Shown: piece after piece, positions 9,036 through 16,388 of the stretch | Layout: each line of letters begins with the position of its first letter | Position numbering within the stretch: the first letter of the stretch is position 1 | Assembly: GCF_001938945.1 (NCBI RefSeq) | Contig: NZ_MKIO01000021.1 | Location: forward strand, 62,001 to 126,000 | Source: Xaviernesmea rhizosphaerae | GTDB taxonomy: Bacteria > Pseudomonadota > Alphaproteobacteria > Rhizobiales > Rhizobiaceae | Direction of reading: 5' to 3' | DNA: 64,000 nucleotides | Notes under the pieces: generated by a model | Databases searched by the model: none | Seen by the model: the letters and a program-made list of their open reading frames with translations, nothing else | What the model was told of the DNA's origin: nothing | Translations under genes and position numbers: made by a program

Positions 9036-9950
9036 TCAGCCGCGCGGCGCGCGCTTGACGAGCTTCAGCTTCTCGCGCACCTCGGCCGGGCCGATGATGC
9101 GCGCGCCCATGCCCTCCACCACGGTGACGGCCCGTTCCACCAGCTCGGCATTGGTGGCGAGCCGGCCCTTGCCGAGATAGAGATTGTCCTCCAGCCCCAC
9201 GCGGACATTGCCGCCGGCCAGCACGGCCGCCGCCGGAAAGGCCAGCGCATTGCGCCCGATCGAGAAGGCCGAGAAGGTCCAGCCACGCGGCACGTTGTTG
9301 ACCATGGCCATGAAGGTGTTGAGATCGTCGGGCGCGCCCCAGGGAATGCCCATGCAGAGCTGGATCAGCACCGGATCCTCGATCAGCCCTTCCTCCGCCA
9401 GCTGTTTTGCGAACCAGAGATGGCCGGTGTCGAAGGCCTCGATTTCCGGGCGCACGCCAAGCGCCGTCATCTGCCGCGCCATGGCTCTGAGCATCGAGGG
9501 CGTATTGGTCATGACGTAATCGCCGAGCGAGAAGTTCATGGTGCCGCAGTCCAGCGTGCAGATCTCCGGCAGGCAGGCGGCAACATGGGCGACGCGCTCG
9601 GTGGCACCGGCCATATCGGTCGCCTTTTCGTTCAGTGGAAAGGGCGCCTCCTCAGAACCGAAAACGAGATCGCCGCCCATGCCGGCGGTGAGGTTGAGCA
9701 CCACGTCGATGTCAGCGGCCCGGATGCGGTCCGTCACTTCGCGATAGAGATCGACCCCGCGCGCGGCTGCCCCTGTTTCGGGGTCGCGCACATGGCAATG
9801 GACCACGGCCGCGCCGGCCTTGGCCGCGTCGATGGCGCTTTCGGCGATCTGCTTTGGGGTGATCGGCACATGGGCCGATTTTCCTGTTGTGTCGCCGGCG
9901 CCCGTGACGGCGCAGGTGATGAAAACATCGCGGTTCATGCTGAGCGGCAT
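9036..9950 (-). CDS. cdhC: BKACE family (DUF849) beta-keto acid cleavage enzyme, probable dehydrocarnitine cleavage
   Basis: A 304-residue member of the beta-keto acid cleavage enzyme family: FITCAVTGAGDT near the N-terminus, VVHCHVRDPETG (the metal-binding His pair), NLTAGMGGD, ECxDCGTMNFS-like LDCGTMNFSLGD, and GLEDNLYLGKGRLATN near the end. These enzymes transfer the keto-acid fragment to acetyl-CoA. Next to a carnitine dehydrogenase, the predicted reaction is 3-dehydrocarnitine plus acetyl-CoA to betainyl-CoA plus acetoacetate. ATG 9950 has GGGAG seven bases upstream; ATG 9938 is an alternative. It is divergent from the activator gene at 10144 and precedes cdhA by 38 bases, so the two should be co-transcribed. 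Confidence 0.88.
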   Translation of the reverse strand: MPLSMNRDVFITCAVTGAGDTTGKSAHVPITPKQIAESAIDAAKAGAAVVHCHVRDPETGAAARGVDLYREVTDRIRAADIDVVLNLTAGMGGDLVFGSEEAPFPLNEKATDMAGATERVAHVAACLPEICTLDCGTMNFSLGDYVMTNTPSMLRAMARQMTALGVRPEIEAFDTGHLWFAKQLAEEGLIEDPVLIQLCMGIPWGAPDDLNTFMAMVNNVPRGWTFSAFSIGRNALAFPAAAVLAGGNVRVGLEDNLYLGKGRLATNAELVERAVTVVEGMGARIIGPAEVREKLKLVKRAPRG

Positions 9951-10143
9951 CAATTTGCTCCCGGCGCGGCGGGCCGGTCTGTCTGCCGCGCCGCGCTCTT
10001 TTCTGTTCCCCGGCGCGTCTTTGCGGCGCTTTTTCGCGCCTGCCGGCCTTGGAGCGATTACGCGGCAAAGCGGTCGCGCATGCTTTGCAGATTTGGCTGT
10101 TTTCTTTACAGTATCGGCAATCTCTCACGCGAAGAGGCGGCTT

Positions 10144-11112
10144 TTGAGCGCGCAAACGGCCGAACGGCATCTCGACCTGCTGATCATGCCTGAGACGAAT
10201 CTGATCCTGGTCGCCTCGGTGATCGAGCCGCTGCGTGCGGCCAACCGCATTGCCGGCCGCCGCCTTTATCGCTGGACCCTGTACAGCCCAGATGGCGCGC
10301 CGATCGAGACCACCAGCGGCGTACCGATCGCGGTCTCGGGCGCGTTTTCGCCGTCGTCCTCGGCCGATCCCCTGTTCGTGCTGTCGAGCTATCATTGGCG
10401 GCGCGGATTGACGGCGGCCCTGCGGCGCCAGCTGTCGCAGGCCGCCCGCGTGCGACAGCTGATCGCGGGAATCGAATCCGGCTCCTGGCTGATGGCGGAG
10501 ACCAGCCTGCTCGACGGGGCGTCGGCCGCGGTGCATTGGGAGGATGCCGAGGATTTCGCCGCCGCCTATCCGCAGATTACGGTCGCCTCCCCCAGATTCG
10601 TCATCGACGGCAAGCGGATCACCACGGGTGGACCGCTGCCGACGCTCGACCTGATGCTGGAACTGATCCGGCGCGAGCAGGGCTATTCCCTGGCGCTCGA
10701 AGTCTCGCGCCTGTTCATCTACGAGCCGGACCGGCCGCCCCAGTCACCCTCGGCGGAGGGCCTGCCGTTGGTGGCGCCGATGCGGCTGCGCGACGACAGG
10801 GTGAAGGCGGCGCTGACGCTGATGGCCGCGCAGATCGAGACGCCGCTGCCGCTCGCCCGAATCGCCCGGCGCGTCGGCGTCAGCGCCCGCAGGCTGCAGG
10901 ATCTGTTTCAGGAGAATCTGGGCGTGGCGCCGCACACGCATTATCTGGCGCTGCGGCTGAATGCCGCCCGCAGGCGGGTGATCGAAACATCGGCGCCGCT
11001 CGCCGACATCGCTGCCGCTGCCGGCTTCAACTCCGCCGCCGCCTTCTCCCGCAGCTACCGCGCGCATTACCGCGAGAGCCCGCGCGAGACACGCCGGCGG
11101 CTGCAGCCTTGA
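10144..11112 (+). CDS. cdhR: GATase1-like AraC-family activator, CdhR-like
   Basis: A 322-residue regulator. Residues ~1-190 form a class I glutamine-amidotransferase-like (DJ-1/PfpI) domain without an obvious catalytic triad (HLDLLIMPETNLILVASVIEPLRAANRI; DGKRITTGGPLPTLDLMLELI). Residues ~215-320 form an AraC double helix-turn-helix (TPLPLARIARRVGVSARRLQDLF; APLADIAAAAGFNSAAAFSRSYR). This architecture is that of CdhR, GbdR and ArgR-type regulators; CdhR activates carnitine catabolism in Pseudomonas. The start is TTG 10144, chosen because GAAGAGG lies just upstream and no ATG in this frame avoids overlap with the divergent cdhC gene. The 193-bp gap to cdhC should carry both promoters. Confidence 0.82.
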   Translation: MSAQTAERHLDLLIMPETNLILVASVIEPLRAANRIAGRRLYRWTLYSPDGAPIETTSGVPIAVSGAFSPSSSADPLFVLSSYHWRRGLTAALRRQLSQAARVRQLIAGIESGSWLMAETSLLDGASAAVHWEDAEDFAAAYPQITVASPRFVIDGKRITTGGPLPTLDLMLELIRREQGYSLALEVSRLFIYEPDRPPQSPSAEGLPLVAPMRLRDDRVKAALTLMAAQIETPLPLARIARRVGVSARRLQDLFQENLGVAPHTHYLALRLNAARRRVIETSAPLADIAAAAGFNSAAAFSRSYRAHYRESPRETRRRLQP

Positions 11113-11154
11113 GGGAAGGCAGCTGACCCGCCAGCGCCAGAGCTGACCGCAGCC

Positions 11155-12213
11155 TCAGTCCCGGATCACCAGGAGATCGGCGGCGGAGAAGCGCAGGGTG
11201 ACGCGTTCGCCGAGCGCCGGCGGGGCGAAGCCGGGGCTGTTGAACATGTCGAAGGAGATCAGGCTTTCGCCCACGCGCATGCGCGTGCGCACCACCGAGC
11301 CGAGGAAGTTCGAGCTGACGACCTCGCCGGTCAAGGCGGTATCGCCGCGCGCGCCGTCGAGGATCGAGCCGGATTCCGGGCGCAGCGCCAGCGTCACCGT
11401 CTGGCCGGCGGAGGCGGCCAGCACGTCCTTCAGCGCGATGGTCTGCTCGCCGATCTTCACCAGGCCGGTGGCCGGATCGACCACGGTGACGTCGATCAGG
11501 TTCAGCGTGCCGACGAAGGAGGCGACGAAGCGGGTGGCCGGCTGGTTGTAGATCTCGAAGGGCGTGCCGATCTGGTCGGCGCGGCCGCCATTCATGACGA
11601 CGATGCGGTCGGAGATCGACAGCGCCTCTTCCTGGTCATGGGTGACGAAGACGGTGGTGATGCCGAGCTGCTTCTGGATCGCGCGGATTTCCTCGCGCAG
11701 CGACACGCGGATCTTGGCGTCGAGCGCCGAGAGCGGCTCGTCGAGCAGGAGAACCTGCGGCTTGGGCGCGAGCGCCCGGGCCAGCGCCACGCGCTGCTGC
11801 TGGCCGCCCGACATCTGGTAGGGATAGCGCTCGGCCAGATGGTCCAGATGGATCAGCGCCAGCATCTCCTTGACGCGGGCATCGATGGTGGCGCGGTCCG
11901 CGCCGGCCACCTTCAGGCCGAAGGCAACATTGTCGGCCACGGTCATGTTCGGGAAGAGCGCATAGGCCTGGAACACCATGCCGATGCGGCGGCGGTTCGG
12001 CGCCGTCAGCGTCACGTCGCGATTGTCGATGGTGATCCGGCCGGCCGAGGGCGTCTCGAAGCCGGCGATCATCCGCAGAACGGTGGTCTTGCCGCAGCCC
12101 GACGGGCCGAGGAAGGAGATGAACTCGCCCTTGCCGACCGAGAGGTCGAATTCGCGCACCACGGTGTTGGCGCCATAGCTCTTGCTGGCTTTGGTGATGG
12201 TCAGGAAGCTCAT
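11155..12213 (-). CDS. ABC transporter ATP-binding protein, PotA/FbpC-like
   Basis: A 352-residue ATPase with Walker A GPSGCGKTT at about residues 36-44, Q-loop FQAYALFPNMTV, signature MSGGQQQR, Walker B LLLDEPLSALD, switch histidine FVTHDQEEA, and a C-terminal TOBE-like domain (LRPESG region to the end). This is the CUT1/polyamine/iron(III) class, typified by PotA and FbpC. It ends a four-gene minus-strand operon and its ATG overlaps the stop of the preceding permease by four bases (ATGA). The substrate cannot be told; polyamine, iron or phosphonate are all possible. Proximity to carnitine genes does not prove carnitine transport. Confidence 0.92.
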   Translation of the reverse strand: MSFLTITKASKSYGANTVVREFDLSVGKGEFISFLGPSGCGKTTVLRMIAGFETPSAGRITIDNRDVTLTAPNRRRIGMVFQAYALFPNMTVADNVAFGLKVAGADRATIDARVKEMLALIHLDHLAERYPYQMSGGQQQRVALARALAPKPQVLLLDEPLSALDAKIRVSLREEIRAIQKQLGITTVFVTHDQEEALSISDRIVVMNGGRADQIGTPFEIYNQPATRFVASFVGTLNLIDVTVVDPATGLVKIGEQTIALKDVLAASAGQTVTLALRPESGSILDGARGDTALTGEVVSSNFLGSVVRTRMRVGESLISFDMFNSPGFAPPALGERVTLRFSAADLLVIRD

Positions 12214-13040
12214 GCGGTTTTCCTCCGGGCGAAGGGAAAGAGGGCGGCGGGGCGGCGGCGCGCCGAGGTGCCGGGCTTGGCATTGGCGAAGATCTGCATC
12301 AGCACCATGCAGGCCCAGGTCAGCGCGAAGGAGAGCACGGCCAGCGCCGCAGGCTCATAGGCGCGGTCCTGACCGATCTGCACCAGATAGGGGCCGAAGG
12401 CCGGGCGGTTGAGCAGGCTGGCGAAGACGAATTCGCCGAAGGAGATCGAGAAGGTCAGGAAGGCGCCGGAGACGATGGCGGCGCGCAGGTTCGGCAGGAT
12501 CACCCGGAAGATGATTGTCGCCCGGCTGGCGCCGAGGATTTCGGCGGCTTCCGTCAGCGTGCGGATGTCGAGCGTCTGCATGCCGTTGTCGACGGAGCGG
12601 AACACATAGGGCAGCGACAATGTGGCATAGCCGATCACCAGCATGACATTGGTGCCCGCGGTCGAGACCGTCAGCGGCAGCATCGAGTCCGAGCCGTAGA
12701 GCCGGAGATAGCCGAAGACGATGACGATCGGCGGAATGATCAGCGGCAGGAGGGTGATGAACTCCATGAAGGGCTTCACCCGCGGCATCTTCAGCCGCAC
12801 CCAGTAGGTGGTCGGCACGATGATCAGCGTGCTGATGACGATGGCCGCCAGCGAGGCCACCGCCGAATAGCTCAGCGTCGACAGGAACTGCGGATCGGAA
12901 AAGACCGAGCGATAGGCCTGCAAGCTCCACTGACCGCGCAGCATCTGCAGCGAGAACTGGAAGGTGGCGTAGAGCGGGACCAGGAAGAAGCTGGCCGCGA
13001 TCAGAACGATGATGAGGGCGACGATGCGCGAGATCTTCAT
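12210..13040 (-). CDS. ABC transporter permease, PotC-like
   Basis: A 276-residue inner-membrane permease with about six helices. The start is ATG 13040 (MKISRIVALIIVLIAASFFLVP is written here only as a cue: the first helix is residues ~4-22), forming an ATGA overlap with the upstream permease gene. The EAA loop reads EAAEILGASRATIIFRVILPNLR. Frames further upstream on the same strand overlap the other permease and are not part of this gene. It should pair with the subunit encoded at 13037-13972. Confidence 0.92.
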   Translation of the reverse strand: MKISRIVALIIVLIAASFFLVPLYATFQFSLQMLRGQWSLQAYRSVFSDPQFLSTLSYSAVASLAAIVISTLIIVPTTYWVRLKMPRVKPFMEFITLLPLIIPPIVIVFGYLRLYGSDSMLPLTVSTAGTNVMLVIGYATLSLPYVFRSVDNGMQTLDIRTLTEAAEILGASRATIIFRVILPNLRAAIVSGAFLTFSISFGEFVFASLLNRPAFGPYLVQIGQDRAYEPAALAVLSFALTWACMVLMQIFANAKPGTSARRRPAALFPFARRKTA

Positions 13041-13972
13041 GCGCGCCACCTTTCCGCGCGGCTGCGCAGGACGAGATAGAGGATGTTGGAGAAGCCGGCG
13101 ATCAGGATCATGCCGAGCGCGAGCGCATAGCCGAGATTGGGATTGTAGAGCACGTTGCCGCGGATCTGGGCAAACAGCATGATCGGCACGACGTCGAACT
13201 GTGAGCCGGTCAGCGCATAGACCGTGGCCAGCGTGCCGAAGGCATTGGCGAAGAGCAGCAGGAAGCAGCCGAGGATGGAGGGCGCCAGGACCGGCAGCGC
13301 CACCATGCGCCAATATTGCGCGTGCGAGGCGCCGAGGCTTTCGGCCGCCTCACGCCACTCATTCTTCAGCCCGTCGAGCGCCGGGGTGATGATCAGCACC
13401 ATCAGCGGCAGCTGGAAATAGAGATAGGTCAGCGCTAGGCCCCAGAACGAAAACAGGTTGAAACCTGCCCCGTAGAGATTGAAGCCGAAGACATCGCGCA
13501 TCAGCACGGTGACGATGCCGAGCCGGCCGAGCGTGGCGATGAAGGCGAAGGCCAGCGGAATGCCGGCGAAATTCGAGGCGACGCCGGAGAAGGTGACGAA
13601 GGCGCCGCGCACCCAGCGCGGCAAGCCGCCCAGCACCAGCGCCCAGGACAGGAGCAGCCCCGCCACCGCGCCGAACAGCGCCGAGACCAGGCTGAGCTTG
13701 ATCGACAGCATGTAGGAGGCGGCAATCGCCGATCCGGTAAGCGCGATCAGATTGTCGAAGGTAAAGGCCCCGTCCGGCGTCTGGAAGGCGCCGGTAACAA
13801 GATAGACGATCGGCAGGATGAGGAAGAGCGCGGCAAAGAACGCGAAGGGCAGCAGGCCGAGCCAGGCCCAATTGGCGCGGCGTGGCACCTGCGCCCCCGG
13901 CAGGCCCGCCGGCGCGCTTCGCGCCGATCCGCCGGGTGTCGGCGGAGACAGGATATCGTTGGCGACCGTCAT
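13037..13972 (-). CDS. ABC transporter permease, PotB-like
   Basis: A 311-residue permease whose ATG (13972; MTVANDIL) lies a short distance after GGGACGC. The first ~40 residues are Pro/Ala/Gly-rich and cytoplasmic, then six predicted membrane helices follow. The EAA loop is EAAESLGASHAQYWRMVALPVLAPS. A TTG at 14002 could add ten residues but lacks a Shine-Dalgarno. It overlaps the next permease by four bases and follows the binding-protein gene after a strong intercistronic hairpin (14004-14041). Confidence 0.9.
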   Translation of the reverse strand: MTVANDILSPPTPGGSARSAPAGLPGAQVPRRANWAWLGLLPFAFFAALFLILPIVYLVTGAFQTPDGAFTFDNLIALTGSAIAASYMLSIKLSLVSALFGAVAGLLLSWALVLGGLPRWVRGAFVTFSGVASNFAGIPLAFAFIATLGRLGIVTVLMRDVFGFNLYGAGFNLFSFWGLALTYLYFQLPLMVLIITPALDGLKNEWREAAESLGASHAQYWRMVALPVLAPSILGCFLLLFANAFGTLATVYALTGSQFDVVPIMLFAQIRGNVLYNPNLGYALALGMILIAGFSNILYLVLRSRAERWRA

Positions 13973-14003
13973 CTTGCGTCCCGATCGTTTGCGAGAAAAC
14001 AAC

Positions 14004-14041
14004 CGGACTGCGGATGGACGCCCCCGTCCATCCGCAGTCCG
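14004..14041 (-). terminator. 17-bp perfect intercistronic hairpin between binding-protein and permease genes
   Basis: Arms CGGACTGCGGATGGACG (14004-14020) and CGTCCATCCGCAGTCCG (14025-14041) are exact reverse complements with a CCCC loop. No run of T follows on the minus strand. It is therefore more likely an mRNA-stabilising or partial-termination hairpin that raises binding-protein expression over the permeases, as seen in many ABC operons. Confidence 0.8.
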
Positions 14042-14074
14042 ACTTCGTGGCGGTAAGAGCCGTTTGAACGGGTC

Positions 14075-15172
14075 TTACTGGGCGCTCATCACGCTCGGCC
14101 AGGCTTCGCCGATGACCTTCTTGGCCGTGGCCTGGTCTTCCAGGGTCGGGAAGTGGGCCTTTTCATAGGCGGCTGCCGGCGGCAGCTTGGCCAGGATATC
14201 GGCCGGGATCTTCTTGTTCTTGGCAAGATCGTTGAAGCGGATGGGGTGGCAATAGCCCTTCAGCCAGCCGATCTGGCCTTCGTCGGAATAGAGATATTCC
14301 ATCCAGAGCTTTGCAGCGTTCGGATGCGGTGCGAAGGCGGAGATGGCCTGGACATAGACGCCGGCGACGACGCTGTCGGAGGGAACGACGACTTCGACCG
14401 GTGGGTTGCCGGCCAGCTTGTCGCGCATGGCCAGAACGTTGTAGTCCCAGTCCATCAGGATCGGCGTGGTGCCCTGGGCCATGCCCTGGGCCGAGCCGTT
14501 GACGGCGACGAGGTTGCCGCTCTTCTTCAGTTCCTTGAAGTATTCGACGCCGGCCTTGGCAGCTTCTTCAGCCGTCTTGGCGCCCGTCGACATGCCGCTG
14601 GTGTAGACCGACATCAGCGAGGAATTGCCGGTGCGCGGATCGCCGGGCATGGCGACCGAATTGGCATATTTGGCGTCCTTGAGATCCTTGAAGCTCGTCG
14701 GAATGTCCTTGACGATGTCCTTGTTCACGCCGAAGGCGAGAACGCCGTAATAGTCACCATACCAGTAGCCTTCGGCATCCTTGGCGGAGTCGGGGATCGA
14801 GTCCCAGGTCGAGACCTTATAGGGCTGGATCAGGCCTTCCTTCTTGGCGGCGGGGCCGAAGGACAGGCCGACGTCGATCACGTCGGGAGCCTGCGGGCCG
14901 GTATTGCCCTTGTTGGCCTTGATCGCTTCGATTTCGTCGCCCGAACCGGCATTCGGGTTCAGTTCGTTGACCTGAAGGCCATATTTGGCCTTGAAGCCGG
15001 CGATGACGTCGCCATAGCCGCACCAGTCATGGGGCAGAGCGATGGTGGTCAGCGTGCCTTCCTTCTTGGCGGCGGCAATCAGCTCTGCGCTCGGCTCGGC
15101 GCTGGCAACGGCCGTCGTTGCCATGATCATGGCGGTAGACAGCGAAAGCAGGGTTCGGATCTGCGACAGCAC
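14075..15172 (-). CDS. ABC transporter extracellular binding protein (family 1, polyamine/iron type)
   Basis: A 365-residue periplasmic binding protein. I place the start at GTG 15172, because AAGGAG lies just upstream at ideal spacing; an ATG at 15193 would place that Shine-Dalgarno inside the coding region. The Sec signal peptide (residues ~1-25) ends at ATTAVASAEP. The body has the family-1 features APDVIDVG, YYGVLAFGVNKDIV, ILMDWDYNVLAM and HPNAAKLWMEYLYSDEGQ, as in PotD, AfuA/FbpA and phosphonate binding proteins. It is first in the operon with two permeases and an ATPase. Confidence 0.9.
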   Translation of the reverse strand: MLSQIRTLLSLSTAMIMATTAVASAEPSAELIAAAKKEGTLTTIALPHDWCGYGDVIAGFKAKYGLQVNELNPNAGSGDEIEAIKANKGNTGPQAPDVIDVGLSFGPAAKKEGLIQPYKVSTWDSIPDSAKDAEGYWYGDYYGVLAFGVNKDIVKDIPTSFKDLKDAKYANSVAMPGDPRTGNSSLMSVYTSGMSTGAKTAEEAAKAGVEYFKELKKSGNLVAVNGSAQGMAQGTTPILMDWDYNVLAMRDKLAGNPPVEVVVPSDSVVAGVYVQAISAFAPHPNAAKLWMEYLYSDEGQIGWLKGYCHPIRFNDLAKNKKIPADILAKLPPAAAYEKAHFPTLEDQATAKKVIGEAWPSVMSAQ

Positions 15173-15588
15173 GATGTTCTCCTTTGGTATCATCGACCAC
15201 GTCCGTCGTGCTGATAGTCACTGTGGGTGAAGCTTATGTGACAGGCTTTGGTGATCCTCGAACTGGTCCACAGTGTTCGATGAATCAGGGTGCGATCTCG
15301 TGTTTTCGGGCTGTCGTCACGCCGGTTCAGCGGGCGCAGGACCAAGGCGGGTCCTTCTGACGATGCCGCCGCGCCCCACGCGTGGTTCTTCCTTGGCCAG
15401 CTTCCATAAATGCGGACGCGGCCGGCGAGGCTGGCGCGAAGGTTTCCAACTCCTTAATCCTCCGCGAGCCTCTTCAGACTTTGTTAACCGTGTTTTGAAA
15501 AGCTCCGGTCTACAGGATGCATCGACTTTCAGCGTCCGGGGGAGAGCCATGCGGGCTCGGTGCGCTTTCGGACGGGACACGAAGCAAC
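15173..15588. promoter_or_regulatory. 416-bp region between divergent genes
   Basis: It should hold the promoter of the ABC operon (minus strand) and of the ParA-like gene (plus strand). I see only weak candidates, such as TTGTTAACCGTG near 15482, and no gene that can be supported. Open frames through it are GC-driven. Confidence 0.3.
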
Positions 15589-16284
15589 ATGCCAGTCATT
15601 ACATTTGCAAATACCAAGGGTGGCGCGGGCAAGACGACGGCCGCGCTGTTGCTGGCCACGGAACTGGCGCGCGGGGGCGCGCGCGTCACGGTGCTGGACG
15701 CCGATCCGCAGGCCTGGATCACCGGCTGGGCACAGACGGGCGCTGCCCCGCGCAACATCGAGGTGGTCTCCGCCGTCACCGCCGCCTCGATCCAGGGCCA
15801 TCTGGCCGAGGCGCGCCGCGTGAGCGACTACATCATCATCGACCTGCCGGGCGCGCGCGACACGCTGCTGGCCAATGCGCTCGGCTTTTCCGACCATGTC
15901 GTGATCCCGATCCAGGGCTGTGCCATGGACGCCAAGGGCGGCGCCCAGGTGCTGGAACTGCTGATGCGGCTGGAAAAGAGCGCCGGCATCCGCATTCCGC
16001 ATTCTGTGCTGCTGACGCGGGTCAATTCGCTGGTCACCACCCGCGCGCTGCAGATGGTCAAGACGCTGCTCGCCGAGCGGCAGGTGCGGGTTCTCGATAC
16101 GCCGATCGTCGAGCGCGCGGCCTTCCGCGATATCTTCGACTGTGGCGGCCTGCTTCAGGATATGGACGCGCAGCGCGTGTCGAACCTGGACAAGGCGCTC
16201 GAAAACGCCCGTCTCTTCGCCGAGGAAATCCGCACGCTGGTGCCTTATCGCGGCGCACGCGGCCAGATGCGCCGGGCCGCCTGA
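15589..16284 (+). CDS. ParA/MinD-family ATPase, VirC1-like
   Basis: A 231-residue soluble P-loop ATPase. It starts MPVITFANTKGGAGKTTAAL, with the deviant Walker A KGGAGKTT at residues 10-17 (signature lysine present), then VLDADPQAW and IIIDLPGARD (Walker B). Length and layout match Agrobacterium VirC1 and its chromosomal relatives rather than the larger ParA/Soj with helix-turn-helix. No ParB partner or centromere-like repeat is adjacent, so this is an orphan ParA likely to position a cell component or protein complex. Longer frames begin at 15517 but the ATG at 15589 abuts the conserved core. A strong hairpin (16314-16350) ends the transcript. Confidence 0.83.
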   Translation: MPVITFANTKGGAGKTTAALLLATELARGGARVTVLDADPQAWITGWAQTGAAPRNIEVVSAVTAASIQGHLAEARRVSDYIIIDLPGARDTLLANALGFSDHVVIPIQGCAMDAKGGAQVLELLMRLEKSAGIRIPHSVLLTRVNSLVTTRALQMVKTLLAERQVRVLDTPIVERAAFRDIFDCGGLLQDMDAQRVSNLDKALENARLFAEEIRTLVPYRGARGQMRRAA

Positions 16285-16313
16285 TCGCCGCTTTCCAAGC
16301 CGGAATACAATCG

Positions 16314-16350
16314 AGAAGGGCCGCGGCGCTTTTAGCACCGCGGCCCTTCT
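16314..16350. terminator. Hairpin terminator between convergent genes
   Basis: Arms AGAAGGGCCGCGG (16314-16326) and CCGCGGCCCTTCT (16338-16350) are perfect complements with an 11-nt loop that can add GCT/AGC pairs. The gene at 16284 (plus) and the one ending at 16389 (minus) both run into it. The T-tract on either side is weak. Confidence 0.75.
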
Positions 16351-16388
16351 TGTTGATCATCCGGTCGAAGGCGAAAACGAGGATCCTC

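Noticed and set aside
7480..15172. Assigning the polyamine/iron-type ABC transporter (11155-15172) to carnitine uptake
   Set aside because: Its ATPase, permease and binding-protein features are those of the polyamine/iron class, it is in a separate operon, and nothing in the sequence links its ligand to carnitine.
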